A stretch of 47,025 nucleotides of DNA from Bacteroides sp. (GCA_023665145.1 JAMPEM010000015.1:1-47025); one strand, 5' to 3'. Shown: positions 25,059 through 34,807, numbered from the stretch's first letter. Numbers and translations are program-made. Notes: generated by a model from the letters alone, not told the origin.

Positions 25059-25089
25059 TTTGTCGATTCAATTTTTTTTTGTAATTTTG
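25059..25089 (+). promoter_or_regulatory. Promoter of topoisomerase gene
   Basis: TTTG (25059-25062) and TAATTTTG (25082-25089) are spaced by 19 bases. Transcription would start near 25095, about 30 bases upstream of the ATG. The 21-bp tandem array ends 90 bases upstream of the -33 box. Confidence 0.78.
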
Positions 25090-25126
25090 TGGGAATAGTA
25101 TACTGTAGAAAGCGGCAAGAAAATCG

Positions 25127-27217
25127 ATGACGAAAATAATAGAGAACGGCATATTCAGCGAAGCGGATTTCGAACGTATTGTCACCCCGGACGAAGAAGC
25201 AGCCTCCGGGATGAAGGTTCATCCAAAACAGGAGGATATAGAGCTTGTATCAGAAGAAGAGACCGAATCGGGAGCTACTCGGGGGAGCTCTCCGGGGAGC
25301 TATACTGATGAAGCAATCCAGACCCTCTCATGGAATGAACACATACGACGTCGACCGGGTATGTATATCGGTAAGCTTGGAGACGGATCTCACGCGGAAG
25401 ACGGCATATATGTCCTTGTCAAAGAGGTGATTGACAATTCTATTGATGAATTTCGTATGGGAGCCGGGAAACGCATTGATATTGATATTGCCGACGATGG
25501 TGAAGTGACCATACGAGATTATGGTCGCGGTATTCCATTGGGAAAGGTGAAAGAGGTGGCTTCGGAAATCAACACCGGCGGAAAATTCGACAGCAAGAAC
25601 TTTGTAAAATCCGTAGGTCTGAACGGTGTCGGCCTAAAGGCAGTCAACGCATTGTCGGTGAGTTGTACTGTGACAAGTTATCGGGAAGGCGAGATGGTCA
25701 AAGTAACGTTTGATCATGGTGACTTAGTAGAGAACGCTGCTCCGGCACCCACGTCTGAACCTAACGGCACCAAGGTGCAATTCAAGCCGGATAACTTACT
25801 TTTCCGCGACTATCATTTCAAGATGGAATACATCGAAACGATGGTCAATAACTATACCTACCTCAACACCGGGCTTCAACTTTATCTCAATGGTAAGAGA
25901 TATATCAGCCGTCACGGTCTTCTGGATCTTCTTAAGGAGAATATGACCGCTGAACCGCTTTATCCAATCATTCATCTTAAAGGGGAGGATATAGAGGTGG
26001 TAATAACTCATACCGACCAATACGGAGAGGAGTATTACAGTTTCGTCAACGGACAACACACCACTCAGGGGGGTACTCACCTCAGCGCATTCCGTGAACA
26101 CGTAGGGAGAACTATCAAGGAATTCAGCGGTAAAGGGTTTGAATATTCCGACATACGCAATGGGATGGTGGCAGCCATTGCCGTTTCGATACAGGAACCT
26201 GTGTTTGAATCCCAGACCAAGACAAAGCTTGGAAGTAAAGAGATAGCACCCGGCAGCCAAACTACCGTTAACAAATTCATCGGAGACTTCATCAAGAAGG
26301 AGCTTGACGACTATCTTCATAAGAATACAGAGATAGCGGAAACGATGCTCAAGAAGATAGCTCGCAGCGAAAAGGAGCGTAAGGCGATGGCCGGAGTGGC
26401 TAAACTGGCTCGTGAGAAAGCAAAGAAAGTGAGTCTTCACAATAAGAAGCTTCGAGATTGCCGCATACATTATAATGATGCTCCACCGAAAGGTCGCAGA
26501 GACATAGAGACAGAAGACCTCAGAGAGGAATCATCCATCTTCATCACAGAGGGACTTTCGGCAACGGGGACAATTACCAAGGTAAGAGATGCCAAGACAC
26601 AAGCCGTTTTTTCACTTCGAGGTAAGCCTTTAAACAGCTATGGTTTGACTCAGGAAGTGGTATATAAGAATGATGAATTCAACCTTCTTCAGGCAGCGCT
26701 AAATATTGAAGATGGAATAGAGGGTCTACGATATAATAAGGTAATCATAGCCACGGATGCGGATGTAGACGGTATGCATATCCGTTTGCTTATGATAACT
26801 TTCTTTTTGATGTTCTTTCCGGATTTGGTAAAGAAGGGACATGTTTATATCCTTCAGACGCCGTTATTCCGTGTACGTGACAAACGAGCGGTGCGTCGTT
26901 CAAGAGCAAAAAGAAATAATAAGAAGATTGATTCCGCAGAGAAACATACTTATTATTGCTACAGCGATGAGGAACGTCAGACAGCTATCGCAAAATTTGG
27001 ACAACATGCTGAGATTACACGATTTAAAGGTCTTGGTGAGATTAACGATACGGAGTTTGCTGATTTCATAGGGCCGGAGATGCGTCTTGATCCGGTGACG
27101 CTCAAACGAGACGATAATCTGGATAAACTAATGGAATTTTATATGGGGAAGAATACTCCTCAACGTCAGAATTTCATCATAGACAATCTTAGAGTCGAGG
27201 ATGATTCCGAGATATAA
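25127..27217 (+). CDS. parE: DNA topoisomerase IV subunit B
   Basis: A 696-residue type IIA topoisomerase ATPase subunit, judged ParE-like rather than GyrB by context and sequence; it pairs with ParC to unlink daughter chromosomes. Residues ~1-60 are an acidic, low-complexity extension. Then come [19 protein letters not shown] (ATPase Glu/Asn), [21 protein letters not shown], and the transducer domain with QTKTKLGS. The Toprim part has Glu475 in EGLSATG and Asp544/Asp546/Asp548 in TDADVDG for the metal ions, and the chain ends [18 protein letters not shown] replaces the usual EGDSA; the catalytic Glu is kept. coaD follows by 39 bases, a common Bacteroidota order. Confidence 0.93.
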   Translation: MTKIIENGIFSEADFERIVTPDEEAASGMKVHPKQEDIELVSEEETESGATRGSSPGSYTDEAIQTLSWNEHIRRRPGMYIGKLGDGSHAEDGIYVLVKEVIDNSIDEFRMGAGKRIDIDIADDGEVTIRDYGRGIPLGKVKEVASEINTGGKFDSKNFVKSVGLNGVGLKAVNALSVSCTVTSYREGEMVKVTFDHGDLVENAAPAPTSEPNGTKVQFKPDNLLFRDYHFKMEYIETMVNNYTYLNTGLQLYLNGKRYISRHGLLDLLKENMTAEPLYPIIHLKGEDIEVVITHTDQYGEEYYSFVNGQHTTQGGTHLSAFREHVGRTIKEFSGKGFEYSDIRNGMVAAIAVSIQEPVFESQTKTKLGSKEIAPGSQTTVNKFIGDFIKKELDDYLHKNTEIAETMLKKIARSEKERKAMAGVAKLAREKAKKVSLHNKKLRDCRIHYNDAPPKGRRDIETEDLREESSIFITEGLSATGTITKVRDAKTQAVFSLRGKPLNSYGLTQEVVYKNDEFNLLQAALNIEDGIEGLRYNKVIIATDADVDGMHIRLLMITFFLMFFPDLVKKGHVYILQTPLFRVRDKRAVRRSRAKRNNKKIDSAEKHTYYCYSDEERQTAIAKFGQHAEITRFKGLGEINDTEFADFIGPEMRLDPVTLKRDDNLDKLMEFYMGKNTPQRQNFIIDNLRVEDDSEI

Positions 27218-27256
27218 CCGGAAGATACAGTATAAAGCAAAAACCTACAGAATGAT

Positions 27257-27697
27257 ATGAAGACAGCCCTGTTTCCCGGTACATTCCGTCCCTTCACCAC
27301 AGGTCATAAATCGATTGTTGACAGAGGTCTTACGATTTTTGACCGGATAGTTATAGCGGTGGGTTATAATGAACATAAGTCTTCGGTGGGGACAGTTGAT
27401 GAAACCGTTAACGCAATCAGAGAAATCTATAAAGACAATCCTAATGTAAGTGTAGAATCCTATAGCGGATTGACAGTGGATTTTGCAAAGGAGGCTGGAG
27501 CGGATTGTATTCTGCGCGGTGTCAGAAACATCATCGATTTTGAATATGAGAAATCACTATCGGATGTAAACCGTAAGTTAAGTGGAATTGAGACCGTTTT
27601 ACTATATACGTTGCCGGAACTCGGGTATGTTTCAGGCTCCATGGTTCGCGAGCTTGAACATAATGGGGTGGATATTTCAGAATATCTGGCAAAATAA
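27257..27697 (+). CDS. coaD: Phosphopantetheine adenylyltransferase
   Basis: 146-residue CoaD, which transfers AMP from ATP to 4'-phosphopantetheine in coenzyme A synthesis. The nucleotidyltransferase signature FPGTFRPFTTGH starts at residue 6, and RGVRNIIDFEYE and SGSMVRELEHNG provide the conserved Arg and the ISS-type motif. The usual bacterial family is about 160 residues; this shorter form is normal for Bacteroidota. It lies between parE and the S41 protease. Confidence 0.95.
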   Translation: MKTALFPGTFRPFTTGHKSIVDRGLTIFDRIVIAVGYNEHKSSVGTVDETVNAIREIYKDNPNVSVESYSGLTVDFAKEAGADCILRGVRNIIDFEYEKSLSDVNRKLSGIETVLLYTLPELGYVSGSMVRELEHNGVDISEYLAK

Positions 27698-27821
27698 ACC
27701 TTGCGGGAGTTTAAATGTCAAATTTTGAGAAAGGATCAGAATTATATATAAAATAACAATCCCTAAGGCCGGCTTGTCAAAGGCTGTTCTTGAAAGATTG
27801 AAAAAACAACAATATAACCTA

Positions 27822-29555
27822 ATGAAGAAATTTTTTTTATTCATAGCCGTCGGAGTACTTTTGACTCTTGGCACATCATGGGCACAATTCCGTCCGCTTG
27901 ACAAACTTCGTCTTGCAGAGAATGTTATTACACAATTTTATGTTGATACCGTCAATGAAGACAAGCTTGTGGAAGACGGGATACGCGGTATGCTTAAGGA
28001 ACTTGACCCTCATTCATCTTATTCTACACCGGAGGAGACCCGACAACTCAATGAACCTCTACAGGGGAACTTTAGTGGTGTGGGAATAACCTTTAATATG
28101 AATAAGGATACTCTTTATGTGATTCAGACAGTGAGCGGAGGCCCTTCAGAACGAGTTGGAGTGCTTGCGGGAGACCGAATCATAGCTGTTAATGACACGG
28201 CTGTAGCCGGAGTCAAGATGAGTACCGGTGACATTTCAAAGCGTCTGCGTGGTCCTAAAGGGACAAAGGTAAATGTAAAAATCCTAAGAAAGACTTCCGG
28301 TGGCAACGACACAATTGACTTTGTCATCACACGAGCAGACATTCCGATTCATAGTGTTGACGCATCCTACATGGTGGATCAAACCACAGGATATATCCGT
28401 CTAAACAAATTTGCAGCTGACACTCCTAAAGAGATTTCAGAAGCAATCAAAAAATTGAAAGCGAAAGGGATGAAAAATCTCATTCTTGATTTGACAGATA
28501 ATGGCGGCGGGTATTTGAATGCATCAGTAGACCTTTTGTCCGAGCTTCTTTCTCCAAAATCGCTGGCCGTATATACCGAAGGGAGAAACTCGCCCCGGTA
28601 TAACCATTTTACTACACCGAAGGGAGGGAAACCGTTATTTGATGAAGGACGCCTTGTGGTGATGGTGAATCAATACACGGCATCGGCATCGGAAATCACA
28701 TCCGGAGCAATACAAGACTATGACAGAGGCGTCATTGTAGGACGTCGCACCTTCGGCAAAGGGCTTGTACAACGCCCGGTTCCTTTTCCGGACGGCTCTA
28801 TGATGCGCCTTACGATAGCCCATTATTATACACCTACGGGACGTGACATTCAGAAGCCTTATATCAAAGGCTCGTCGGATGCATACGAAAAGGATATCAC
28901 CGACCGGTTGAATCAGGGGGAATTGATGCATCGTGACTCTATACACTTTGCGGATTCACTGAAAGTTGCCACATTAAAGCACAATCGTCCGATATATGGT
29001 GGCGGGGGAATCACACCCGATGTGTTTGTCCCACTTGACACGATGCAATACACAAAATATTATCGTGATGTCATGGCCAAAGGATTACTTAATCAGTTTG
29101 CTATCAAATATGTAGATGAACATCGCAAGGATATTAAACGTCAATATCGCAGCGATGACAGTTTCGTCAAGAAATTTGAGGTGACAGATGATATGCTCAA
29201 AGATATCTACGATATGGCGGAGAAGGAGGGAATTAAATACAACAAAAAGCAGGCAAAAGCCTCAGCCGACGTAATGAAGACTGTGATTAAGGGATTGATA
29301 GGTAGAGATATTTATGAAAGTCAGACTTACTATAAAGTGTACAATTCGTTTGATCCTATATTCCGTTCGGCCTATAATGTACTTAACTCCAATCTTTATG
29401 AAGGATTAATAACCGGAGATATCGAGCCTTACGAAGTCAACGAATTGAACTCTAAAAAGGGGAAAGAGGGAACTGATTCGCAAACCAAGAATACTAAAAA
29501 AGAGGAATCTCAAAAAGAAGAGAGAAAAATCGGTGTGATTAATCTGGATAATTAA
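27822..29555 (+). CDS. S41 C-terminal processing protease
   Basis: A periplasmic serine protease of the CtpA/Tsp family, 577 residues from the ATG at 27822, which begins a signal peptide MKKFFLFIAVGVLLTLGTSWA. The frame opens earlier with TTG at 27774, but that adds only a polar non-signal stretch. Order: N-terminal helical region (LDPHSSY), PDZ domain (about residues 75-155, VGITF...GVLAGDRI), then the peptidase with Ser288 in TASASEI and Lys313 in TFGKGLVQ, exactly 25 residues apart as in Tsp. The C-terminal tail is Lys/Glu-rich. Such enzymes trim or degrade periplasmic proteins recognised by their C-termini. It follows coaD by 124 bases and precedes an outer-membrane barrel gene. Confidence 0.92.
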   Translation: MKKFFLFIAVGVLLTLGTSWAQFRPLDKLRLAENVITQFYVDTVNEDKLVEDGIRGMLKELDPHSSYSTPEETRQLNEPLQGNFSGVGITFNMNKDTLYVIQTVSGGPSERVGVLAGDRIIAVNDTAVAGVKMSTGDISKRLRGPKGTKVNVKILRKTSGGNDTIDFVITRADIPIHSVDASYMVDQTTGYIRLNKFAADTPKEISEAIKKLKAKGMKNLILDLTDNGGGYLNASVDLLSELLSPKSLAVYTEGRNSPRYNHFTTPKGGKPLFDEGRLVVMVNQYTASASEITSGAIQDYDRGVIVGRRTFGKGLVQRPVPFPDGSMMRLTIAHYYTPTGRDIQKPYIKGSSDAYEKDITDRLNQGELMHRDSIHFADSLKVATLKHNRPIYGGGGITPDVFVPLDTMQYTKYYRDVMAKGLLNQFAIKYVDEHRKDIKRQYRSDDSFVKKFEVTDDMLKDIYDMAEKEGIKYNKKQAKASADVMKTVIKGLIGRDIYESQTYYKVYNSFDPIFRSAYNVLNSNLYEGLITGDIEPYEVNELNSKKGKEGTDSQTKNTKKEESQKEERKIGVINLDN

Positions 29556-29598
29556 ACAGAATTTCTATACTCTTACGGACATCAATTGTTGACAAATC

Positions 29599-31080
29599 AT
29601 GAGGAAAGTTTTCAACATTCTTGCCGTCATCTTGCTATCATTATATTGCGGAGTCCAAGTTATGGCTCGCAATATGGGGATGCCGGTTAAGGTTGTCGTA
29701 GTTCATGATACAATCTATATTGACAGTTCAGAACAAAATCCTAAAGCAAGAAGTATAAATGATATTATAAATTCACTTCCGGAGGTTTCACCTTCGGAAG
29801 TGCAAATCGCATATTTTTCCGCACCGAGAGTGTTTCGCGGGTATCAGCATATCCACACACCATCTTTTGCACAAAATCCATACGCATGGAAAGAGCAGCT
29901 GACTCCTTATGAACCATCGACAGAGAATTTTGACCTCACAAATACATTATTTGAGATATCAAATATTGACTCTATCTCTCAATGTGATTTCTTACCACAA
30001 GAGCAGATAAAACGACAGAATCCCTTTGCAGAGCCCGAGATGCCGGAATGGCTTGCCAAAGGGATTAGGCTCAATCAGATACGAGATGATGTATCATACC
30101 TTGCGATGGTTCAAAATCCAAACCTGATAGAACGAGCCTTCTGGCGGCTTCCCGAACCACCGAGGATGCCGAAGGTGGATCGCACCTTTGCCGGATATAT
30201 TCGTTCCCAATGGATACCCAAGCCATCAAAAACTATATTCGGAGGGCTGATGGAGACGGAAAAAATTAACTGGATACATGATGCTGATGCCGGATTACAA
30301 TTGTCACAAGCATACATCTCCCCCAACTGGTATCAGGGAGGCAGCAGCTCGCTGTCATTTCTCCTAAACCTTTACTGGCATGTTCAGCTGAATACAATTT
30401 TTCATCCTGATGTGCTTTTTGACAACACATTGAGTTATAAATTAGGAATCACATCCTCACCTCAGGACCAATACCACAAATATATTATCTCCGAGGATTT
30501 ATTCCAGTGGAATCTAAAAGCGGGTGTAAAAGCGTTTGATCACTGGTTTTACTCTGTGACAGCTCAATTCAAGACTCAGATATTCAATACCTACGGGGCG
30601 AACTCTCAGACACGATCCGCATCATTTCTTTCTCCGGGAGACTTCAATGCCGGTTTGGGTATGACCTATGCGTTTGTAAATAAAAATAAAAAACTGAAAT
30701 TCAATGCATCCATTTCTCCTATATCCTATAATTTGAAAACTTGTATCGACACAGCAATAGATCCTGTGCAATTTAATATTGAAGCGGGGAAGAAATTGCG
30801 GAACGAGATTGGTAGCAATGCTGAATTAACATTGGATTGGTCGCCAATCAAAAGCATTAATTATCGTTCGAGGTTCTTTGTATTCACTAACTATAATTAT
30901 TTTCAAGGGGATTGGGAAAATACTCTGTCTTTTAATTTCAATCGGTTTATTTCCACACAAATCTACTGCCACTTGCGATATGATTCATCGTCGGACTTAT
31001 CGTCGGGGAAATGGCACCACTGGATGCTTAAAGAGATTCTGAGTTTCGGTTTCTCATATACATTTTCAACAAAATCATGA
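29599..31080 (+). CDS. DUF3078-type outer-membrane barrel protein
   Basis: A 493-residue exported protein with signal peptide MRKVFNILAVILLSLYCGVQVMA. The first ~200 residues are a soluble part. From ~250 on there are alternating hydrophobic/polar strands including NWYQGGSSSLSFLLNLYWH, which resembles the DUF3078 start (W..GG.S..S), and the chain ends FGFSYTFSTKS with aromatic residues as in outer-membrane barrels. The function of this family is not known. It leads a three-gene unit: its stop overlaps the next start by 4 bases, and that gene overlaps the third likewise. Confidence 0.7.
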   Translation: MRKVFNILAVILLSLYCGVQVMARNMGMPVKVVVVHDTIYIDSSEQNPKARSINDIINSLPEVSPSEVQIAYFSAPRVFRGYQHIHTPSFAQNPYAWKEQLTPYEPSTENFDLTNTLFEISNIDSISQCDFLPQEQIKRQNPFAEPEMPEWLAKGIRLNQIRDDVSYLAMVQNPNLIERAFWRLPEPPRMPKVDRTFAGYIRSQWIPKPSKTIFGGLMETEKINWIHDADAGLQLSQAYISPNWYQGGSSSLSFLLNLYWHVQLNTIFHPDVLFDNTLSYKLGITSSPQDQYHKYIISEDLFQWNLKAGVKAFDHWFYSVTAQFKTQIFNTYGANSQTRSASFLSPGDFNAGLGMTYAFVNKNKKLKFNASISPISYNLKTCIDTAIDPVQFNIEAGKKLRNEIGSNAELTLDWSPIKSINYRSRFFVFTNYNYFQGDWENTLSFNFNRFISTQIYCHLRYDSSSDLSSGKWHHWMLKEILSFGFSYTFSTKS

Positions 31081-31637
31081 CTTTACCAAGATTTATTGTA
31101 ATAATCCTTCTCAACACGATGCTTGCATCAATAGCTTCGTCTCAGACCTTTGTACACATCGGTGAGGCAATCGATTATTGCAATAACCATACCCTTGCCA
31201 ACATTGAGGGCATATGGCAATTCCCGGATGATATTGTATCGGTATTAATCAGTCAATCATCGGACAAGGACGGACATTATGATGTTACAGTGGTAGAATC
31301 GGAGAATGGTGCATTGTCACCGGGCAGGGTGATTGGAGATGTGGAGCGCACCCCGGATAATGATGTGTATAAGTTCACTTTTTTCGGACGGGAAAGATTT
31401 GTGGTCAAGCATAATGAAACATTTGTGGCCACACTAAAAGAGAAGGGAGAGACAATATCATTACGCAAAAGGCATTTTAATTTTCATTTTAACATACTCT
31501 CATTTCTCCCCTATCTCAGACGGTTGATATACATATCCACCTCCGACCCGGTGAAGGAATTACCTGTGGGACTCTATAAGATATATCCGAGCTATGACGG
31601 TAACGGCTCATCACGATTAAAACCGCGAAGATTATGA
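31077..31637 (+). CDS. Exported protein of unknown function
   Basis: 186 residues with an N-terminal signal-like segment (MTLPRFIVIILLNTMLASIASS). I do not recognise the family. The centre has IEGIWQFPDD, a phrase typical of small lipocalin-like beta-barrels that sense or carry ligands, then alternating beta-like strands. The C-terminus is basic. It overlaps both its neighbours by 4 bases, so its level is tied to the upstream barrel protein, and a shared envelope function is likely. Confidence 0.7.
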   Translation: MTLPRFIVIILLNTMLASIASSQTFVHIGEAIDYCNNHTLANIEGIWQFPDDIVSVLISQSSDKDGHYDVTVVESENGALSPGRVIGDVERTPDNDVYKFTFFGRERFVVKHNETFVATLKEKGETISLRKRHFNFHFNILSFLPYLRRLIYISTSDPVKELPVGLYKIYPSYDGNGSSRLKPRRL

Positions 31638-32122
31638 TTCGATTGACAGTTATAATCGCGATGATACTCATCAATATGAGCTTATGCGATGCTAAAAAGA
31701 CACGACTTAAATTGCCCGACAAATTAGAGGGGGATAAGGAGGAATATGTTTCCGGCTCGTTTTGTGTAAGCTCCGATTGCAAGGATTGTCACGAAGGGTA
31801 CAGCTTGAATCAGGTGGTATTTTCCGGATACGACAAACCATCCACTTCAGATAAGGAGACACTATTTATAACCAATAATACTGACAGAATACTCACCGGC
31901 GTATCATTTTATATTGAATATATCGACAACGAAGGGCGTCAGCTCCACCGTGAATTGAAAAACATAAAGGTGGAGATTCCCGGTGGTGAGACACGAATGG
32001 TGCAATTCAAATCATGGGATGTCCAGAAATCTTTTCGTTATAAAGGGAGCAGAAAAAGTCGACGTGAGGCCTATTCTTACACCATAAAGATAGACCCTGT
32101 GAGCATCTATCTAAAGTTTTAA
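31634..32122 (+). CDS. Exported protein of unknown function
   Basis: 162 residues with signal peptide MIRLTVIIAMILINMSLCDA. Two cysteine pairs in FCVSSDCKDCHEGY suggest a disulfide or metal-bound knuckle, followed by an Ig-like strand region (LFITNNTDRILTGVSFYIEY...GETRMVQF) like the FxLYD-type fold of secreted proteins. Family not recognised. It is the last of three overlapping envelope genes and its stop meets the convergent exonuclease gene tail-to-tail with a 4-base overlap. Confidence 0.7.
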   Translation: MIRLTVIIAMILINMSLCDAKKTRLKLPDKLEGDKEEYVSGSFCVSSDCKDCHEGYSLNQVVFSGYDKPSTSDKETLFITNNTDRILTGVSFYIEYIDNEGRQLHRELKNIKVEIPGGETRMVQFKSWDVQKSFRYKGSRKSRREAYSYTIKIDPVSIYLKF

Positions 32123-33039
32123 CGGAATGTGACATTGAGTGAATATCTTGACAATTTATTTGAGGTGAATTGTTTACAGAATGCAGACCTCTCTTCGTCA
32201 AACTCATTGGAATAACCACTAAATTTTTCTATATCTTTGGTTGTCAAGCGATAATAATCCGGATTATCTTTGAGTTCACGACGCGAAAACAGTTTCCGCA
32301 GTTCCATCTCGGCAATGAATCTATCTGCAACCTCAATCATTATTTCGCATTTAGCGTGTTTCTTCTCCACTTTCTGATTAAATTTCAGAGTGTAACGCCC
32401 GGCATCATGTTTGAGAAGCTGAACAAACCCACGAGCCTCACTACGCAAGAATTCCGTATGGGCTATCCCAAATCTCTTATCAAAAGCCTCCATCAGTTCC
32501 GGCATCTGCATCTTAACCGACTCATTAAACTTTTCTTCAAAATCTTTCTTCAATCTTAAAAAGCACAACAAAGTGGCACGAGTATCAGCCGAAGCACCAT
32601 GTGCCTCAGTTTCAGAAAAAGAGATACCTAAATCTTGCGCAATGGCAAGAAGTGACTTGGCTTTATAAAAGCTCTCCCCTTTCTCCATGTCATGCAGAAG
32701 CCAATGCCAATGTTGAATCTCCACAACCTTTTTGGAAACAGGGATATTGACACCGCTATGTTTCAGAGCATCAATATCGTTTTTAATTGCACATCCGACA
32801 AGATATTTTGCGCTGTTAATAATAGATTGCACCTTTCTCTTTTCATCACGAAAGAATGGCGCATCTTTTACCATATCTTCCGTTATATGATGAATCTCCT
32901 CTCTCCAAACCCTTACCTTGCCCGGATTGAAATATGAATGATAAATTTCCTTAACATCAGCATTGAAAACAGAGAGTTCGATAAGCTTTTGCTCATCGGC
33001 CATTTCAGCATCGAAACAAATAATTTCTTCCTTCATCAT
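32119..33039 (-). CDS. DEDDh-type 3'-5' exonuclease
   Basis: 306 residues. The N-terminal ~170 residues have the exonuclease (RNase T/DnaQ-like) motifs: Exo I IICFDAEMA with Asp10 and Glu12, Exo II CAIKNDIDAL with Asp, and Exo III HGASADTRAT with the His and Asp of the DEDDh class. These enzymes remove nucleotides from DNA or RNA 3' ends with two metal ions. The C-terminal ~130 residues are charged and unassigned, perhaps a substrate-binding part. Exo I has FDAE instead of the usual (F/L)D(T/I/L)E. Convergent with the previous gene; no other repair gene is near. Confidence 0.83.
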   Translation of the reverse strand: MMKEEIICFDAEMADEQKLIELSVFNADVKEIYHSYFNPGKVRVWREEIHHITEDMVKDAPFFRDEKRKVQSIINSAKYLVGCAIKNDIDALKHSGVNIPVSKKVVEIQHWHWLLHDMEKGESFYKAKSLLAIAQDLGISFSETEAHGASADTRATLLCFLRLKKDFEEKFNESVKMQMPELMEAFDKRFGIAHTEFLRSEARGFVQLLKHDAGRYTLKFNQKVEKKHAKCEIMIEVADRFIAEMELRKLFSRRELKDNPDYYRLTTKDIEKFSGYSNEFDEERSAFCKQFTSNKLSRYSLNVTFR

Positions 33040-33204
33040 ATCAAAGACAAAATTACTAAATTTTTAATGTGAATCCAAATCACACAAAATACAGTATGAA
33101 GTAAGGAATAAAGACATTTAAATAATAATCAATTAATTGAAGGAAAAGCTCCGGATCGGGTAAAAAAAAAATAACGGGTGCGAATTCATTTTTTGTTAAA
33201 AAAA

Positions 33205-33236
33205 TTTGGATATTCAAAATTTTGGTTGTAATTTTG
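33205..33236 (+). promoter_or_regulatory. Promoter of tRNA-Asn pair
   Basis: TTTG (33205-33208) and TAATTTTG (33229-33236) spaced by 20 bases. Transcription would begin near 33242, about 50 bases before the first tRNA. Confidence 0.8.
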
Positions 33237-33291
33237 CATTGCAAAACGGGAGATTATGGTAGAGACCTAATCGAAACCGCAAGCACAATCT

Positions 33292-33365
33292 GCTTCAGTA
33301 GCTCAGTTGGTTAGAGCACCTGACTGTTAATCAGGGGGTCGTTGGTTCAAGCCCATCCTGAAGCG
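33292..33365 (+). tRNA. tRNA-Asn (GUU), copy 1
   Basis: A 74-base tRNA with acceptor GCTTCAG/CTGAAGC, discriminator G, anticodon loop CTGTTAA giving GUU, and TTCAAGC T-loop. Identical to the next copy. Confidence 0.97.
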
Positions 33366-33398
33366 CTTTGATTGATTTTTGAAGTTATACATGATTAT

Positions 33399-33472
33399 GC
33401 TTCAGTAGCTCAGTTGGTTAGAGCACCTGACTGTTAATCAGGGGGTCGTTGGTTCAAGCCCATCCTGAAGCG
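33399..33472 (+). tRNA. tRNA-Asn (GUU), copy 2
   Basis: A second tRNA-Asn identical base for base to copy 1, 33 bases downstream and presumably on the same transcript. It is followed by a hairpin at 33475-33506. Confidence 0.97.
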
Positions 33473-33474
33473 CA

Positions 33475-33506
33475 TGAGTCGGTTACTCGTGAGAGTATCC
33501 GACTCA
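33475..33506 (+). terminator. Hairpin after tRNA-Asn pair
   Basis: TGAGTCGG and CCGACTCA, with inner TACTC/GAGTA and loop GTGA, make a long stem with one T-T mismatch. The following bases (ATTGTTGTT) are only moderately T-rich, so it is likely a weak intrinsic terminator. Confidence 0.7.
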
Positions 33507-33521
33507 ATTGTTGTTATAGAC

Positions 33522-33539
33522 TTTTAAACAACCTCTTAC
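33522..33539. repeat. Copy of AAACAACCTCTTA motif
   Basis: TTTTAAACAACCTCTTAC matches the copy at 10617-10633 over 15 bases. It sits between the tRNA-Asn terminator and the porin promoter. Confidence 0.55.
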
Positions 33540-33591
33540 TCATATTGTTATTTTTAATTTGCTCTTTAATACCTTTATGAAAAAAAATTGC

Positions 33592-33599
33592 TAACTTTG
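33592..33599 (+). promoter_or_regulatory. -7 box of porin gene
   Basis: TAACTTTG matches the consensus; a start near 33605 leaves a leader of about 35 bases. No properly spaced TTTG -33 box is seen. Confidence 0.6.
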
Positions 33600-33640
33600 C
33601 ACCCAAACTCATATATCAGAACGAAGACTTATAACCTAAT

Positions 33641-34807
33641 ATGATGAAATTCAATACCGTGATTGCGTCGTTCGCCTTCGCCGGCATTCTGTCGTTTCCG
33701 ACTTTAGCCGAAGAAAACATATCTAACACTACCCTTTTGGGCAACGATGCTTTGATAGAAGTATCTAACCTTACATCCCACTCAGAAATCTCTGACAACG
33801 CCTCCTCTCCTTCTTGCGAAAATCGTGGTGCCAATCCCGCTTGCATTGATGCCAATGAGATTGTAAATCTCTCTTTCGATGCAAGAATAGATTATCAACG
33901 CGATTGGGTAGGATCAAAAAACATCAAAGACAATTCCGGCTTTGAGGGTAAATATATAAATATGAGACTCGACGGCACCATTCTTCCGGGTCTTACCTAT
34001 TCTTGGAGACAACGTTTTAACAAATATTCTTCCGACTCAAATTTTTTCGATGCCACTGACTGGTTATTCGTCAATTATGACTACCGCGACTGGTCGTTCA
34101 ATGCAGGTAAAGAGGTGGTATTAATCGGAGGTTGGGAATATGACCGTGCTCCCATCAATCTTTACGGATGTTCCGTCTTTTGGAATAATGTGCCTTGCTA
34201 TGCCCTTGGCGTGTATGCCGGGTATGCAGTTTCGCCTTCTGACAAACTTAAATTCCAGATTACACAAAGTCCTTTCTACACACCTGAAGATAGAGACCTT
34301 TACTCCTACAACCTCTTCTGGGAAGGAAATCACGGCATTTATAAATCGCTATGGTCTGTGAATATGATGGAATATCAACGTGGCAAATATATAAGTTACA
34401 TCTCATTGGGCAACAAATTTGATGTTGACAACTTCTCTCTTGAACTCGACCTTATGAACCGCGCTAATTCACATCAGACATATTTCTTTAAAGACTGCTC
34501 ATTGATAGCTGAGCTTTCCTATAAACCCACCAAACACTGGAACATATTCGCAAAATACACATATGACGTAAATAAATCCGGCAATCACAGCGACTATTGT
34601 GTCGAAGACGGCACTGAACTGAATATGATAGGCGCCGGAGTCGAATTTTATCCTTTACGCAAGAAAATCACATCGCTCCGACTTCACGCCAATTGCTTCT
34701 ACGCTTGGGGGAAAAATGCCAATCCGGGGAATGTGATGCAGAATAAGACTACTTTGCTCGATTTCGGTGTGACATGGTATATGAACCTGATTAAAGTGAA
34801 ACGTTAA
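33641..34807 (+). CDS. Outer-membrane porin, OprO/OprP-like
   Basis: 388 residues with a signal peptide (MMKFNTVIASFAFAGILSFPTLA). After a polar linker of ~50 residues, the rest is a beta-barrel with alternating strands: NLSFDARIDYQRDW, LPGLTYSWRQRFNK, WLFVNYDYRDWSFNAGKEV and a last strand LLDFGVTWYMN. The overall order resembles phosphate-selective porins O/P. Ion or substrate selectivity cannot be read. It has its own promoter and stands upstream of a Gate-domain membrane protein (76-base gap), which could be its inner-membrane partner. The second ATG at 33644 is an equally good start. Confidence 0.78.
   Translation: MMKFNTVIASFAFAGILSFPTLAEENISNTTLLGNDALIEVSNLTSHSEISDNASSPSCENRGANPACIDANEIVNLSFDARIDYQRDWVGSKNIKDNSGFEGKYINMRLDGTILPGLTYSWRQRFNKYSSDSNFFDATDWLFVNYDYRDWSFNAGKEVVLIGGWEYDRAPINLYGCSVFWNNVPCYALGVYAGYAVSPSDKLKFQITQSPFYTPEDRDLYSYNLFWEGNHGIYKSLWSVNMMEYQRGKYISYISLGNKFDVDNFSLELDLMNRANSHQTYFFKDCSLIAELSYKPTKHWNIFAKYTYDVNKSGNHSDYCVEDGTELNMIGAGVEFYPLRKKITSLRLHANCFYAWGKNANPGNVMQNKTTLLDFGVTWYMNLIKVKR

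Noticed and set aside
24922..25185. 87-residue minus-strand frame ending in LSQYLSQLSSNL, partly over the 21-bp array
   Set aside because: It lies antisense across the promoter and start of the topoisomerase gene, has no ribosome site or known motif, and the repeat part is broken by a stop further on.
27774..27821. TTG start for the S41 protease
   Set aside because: It adds 16 polar residues before a clear signal peptide that begins at ATG 27822.
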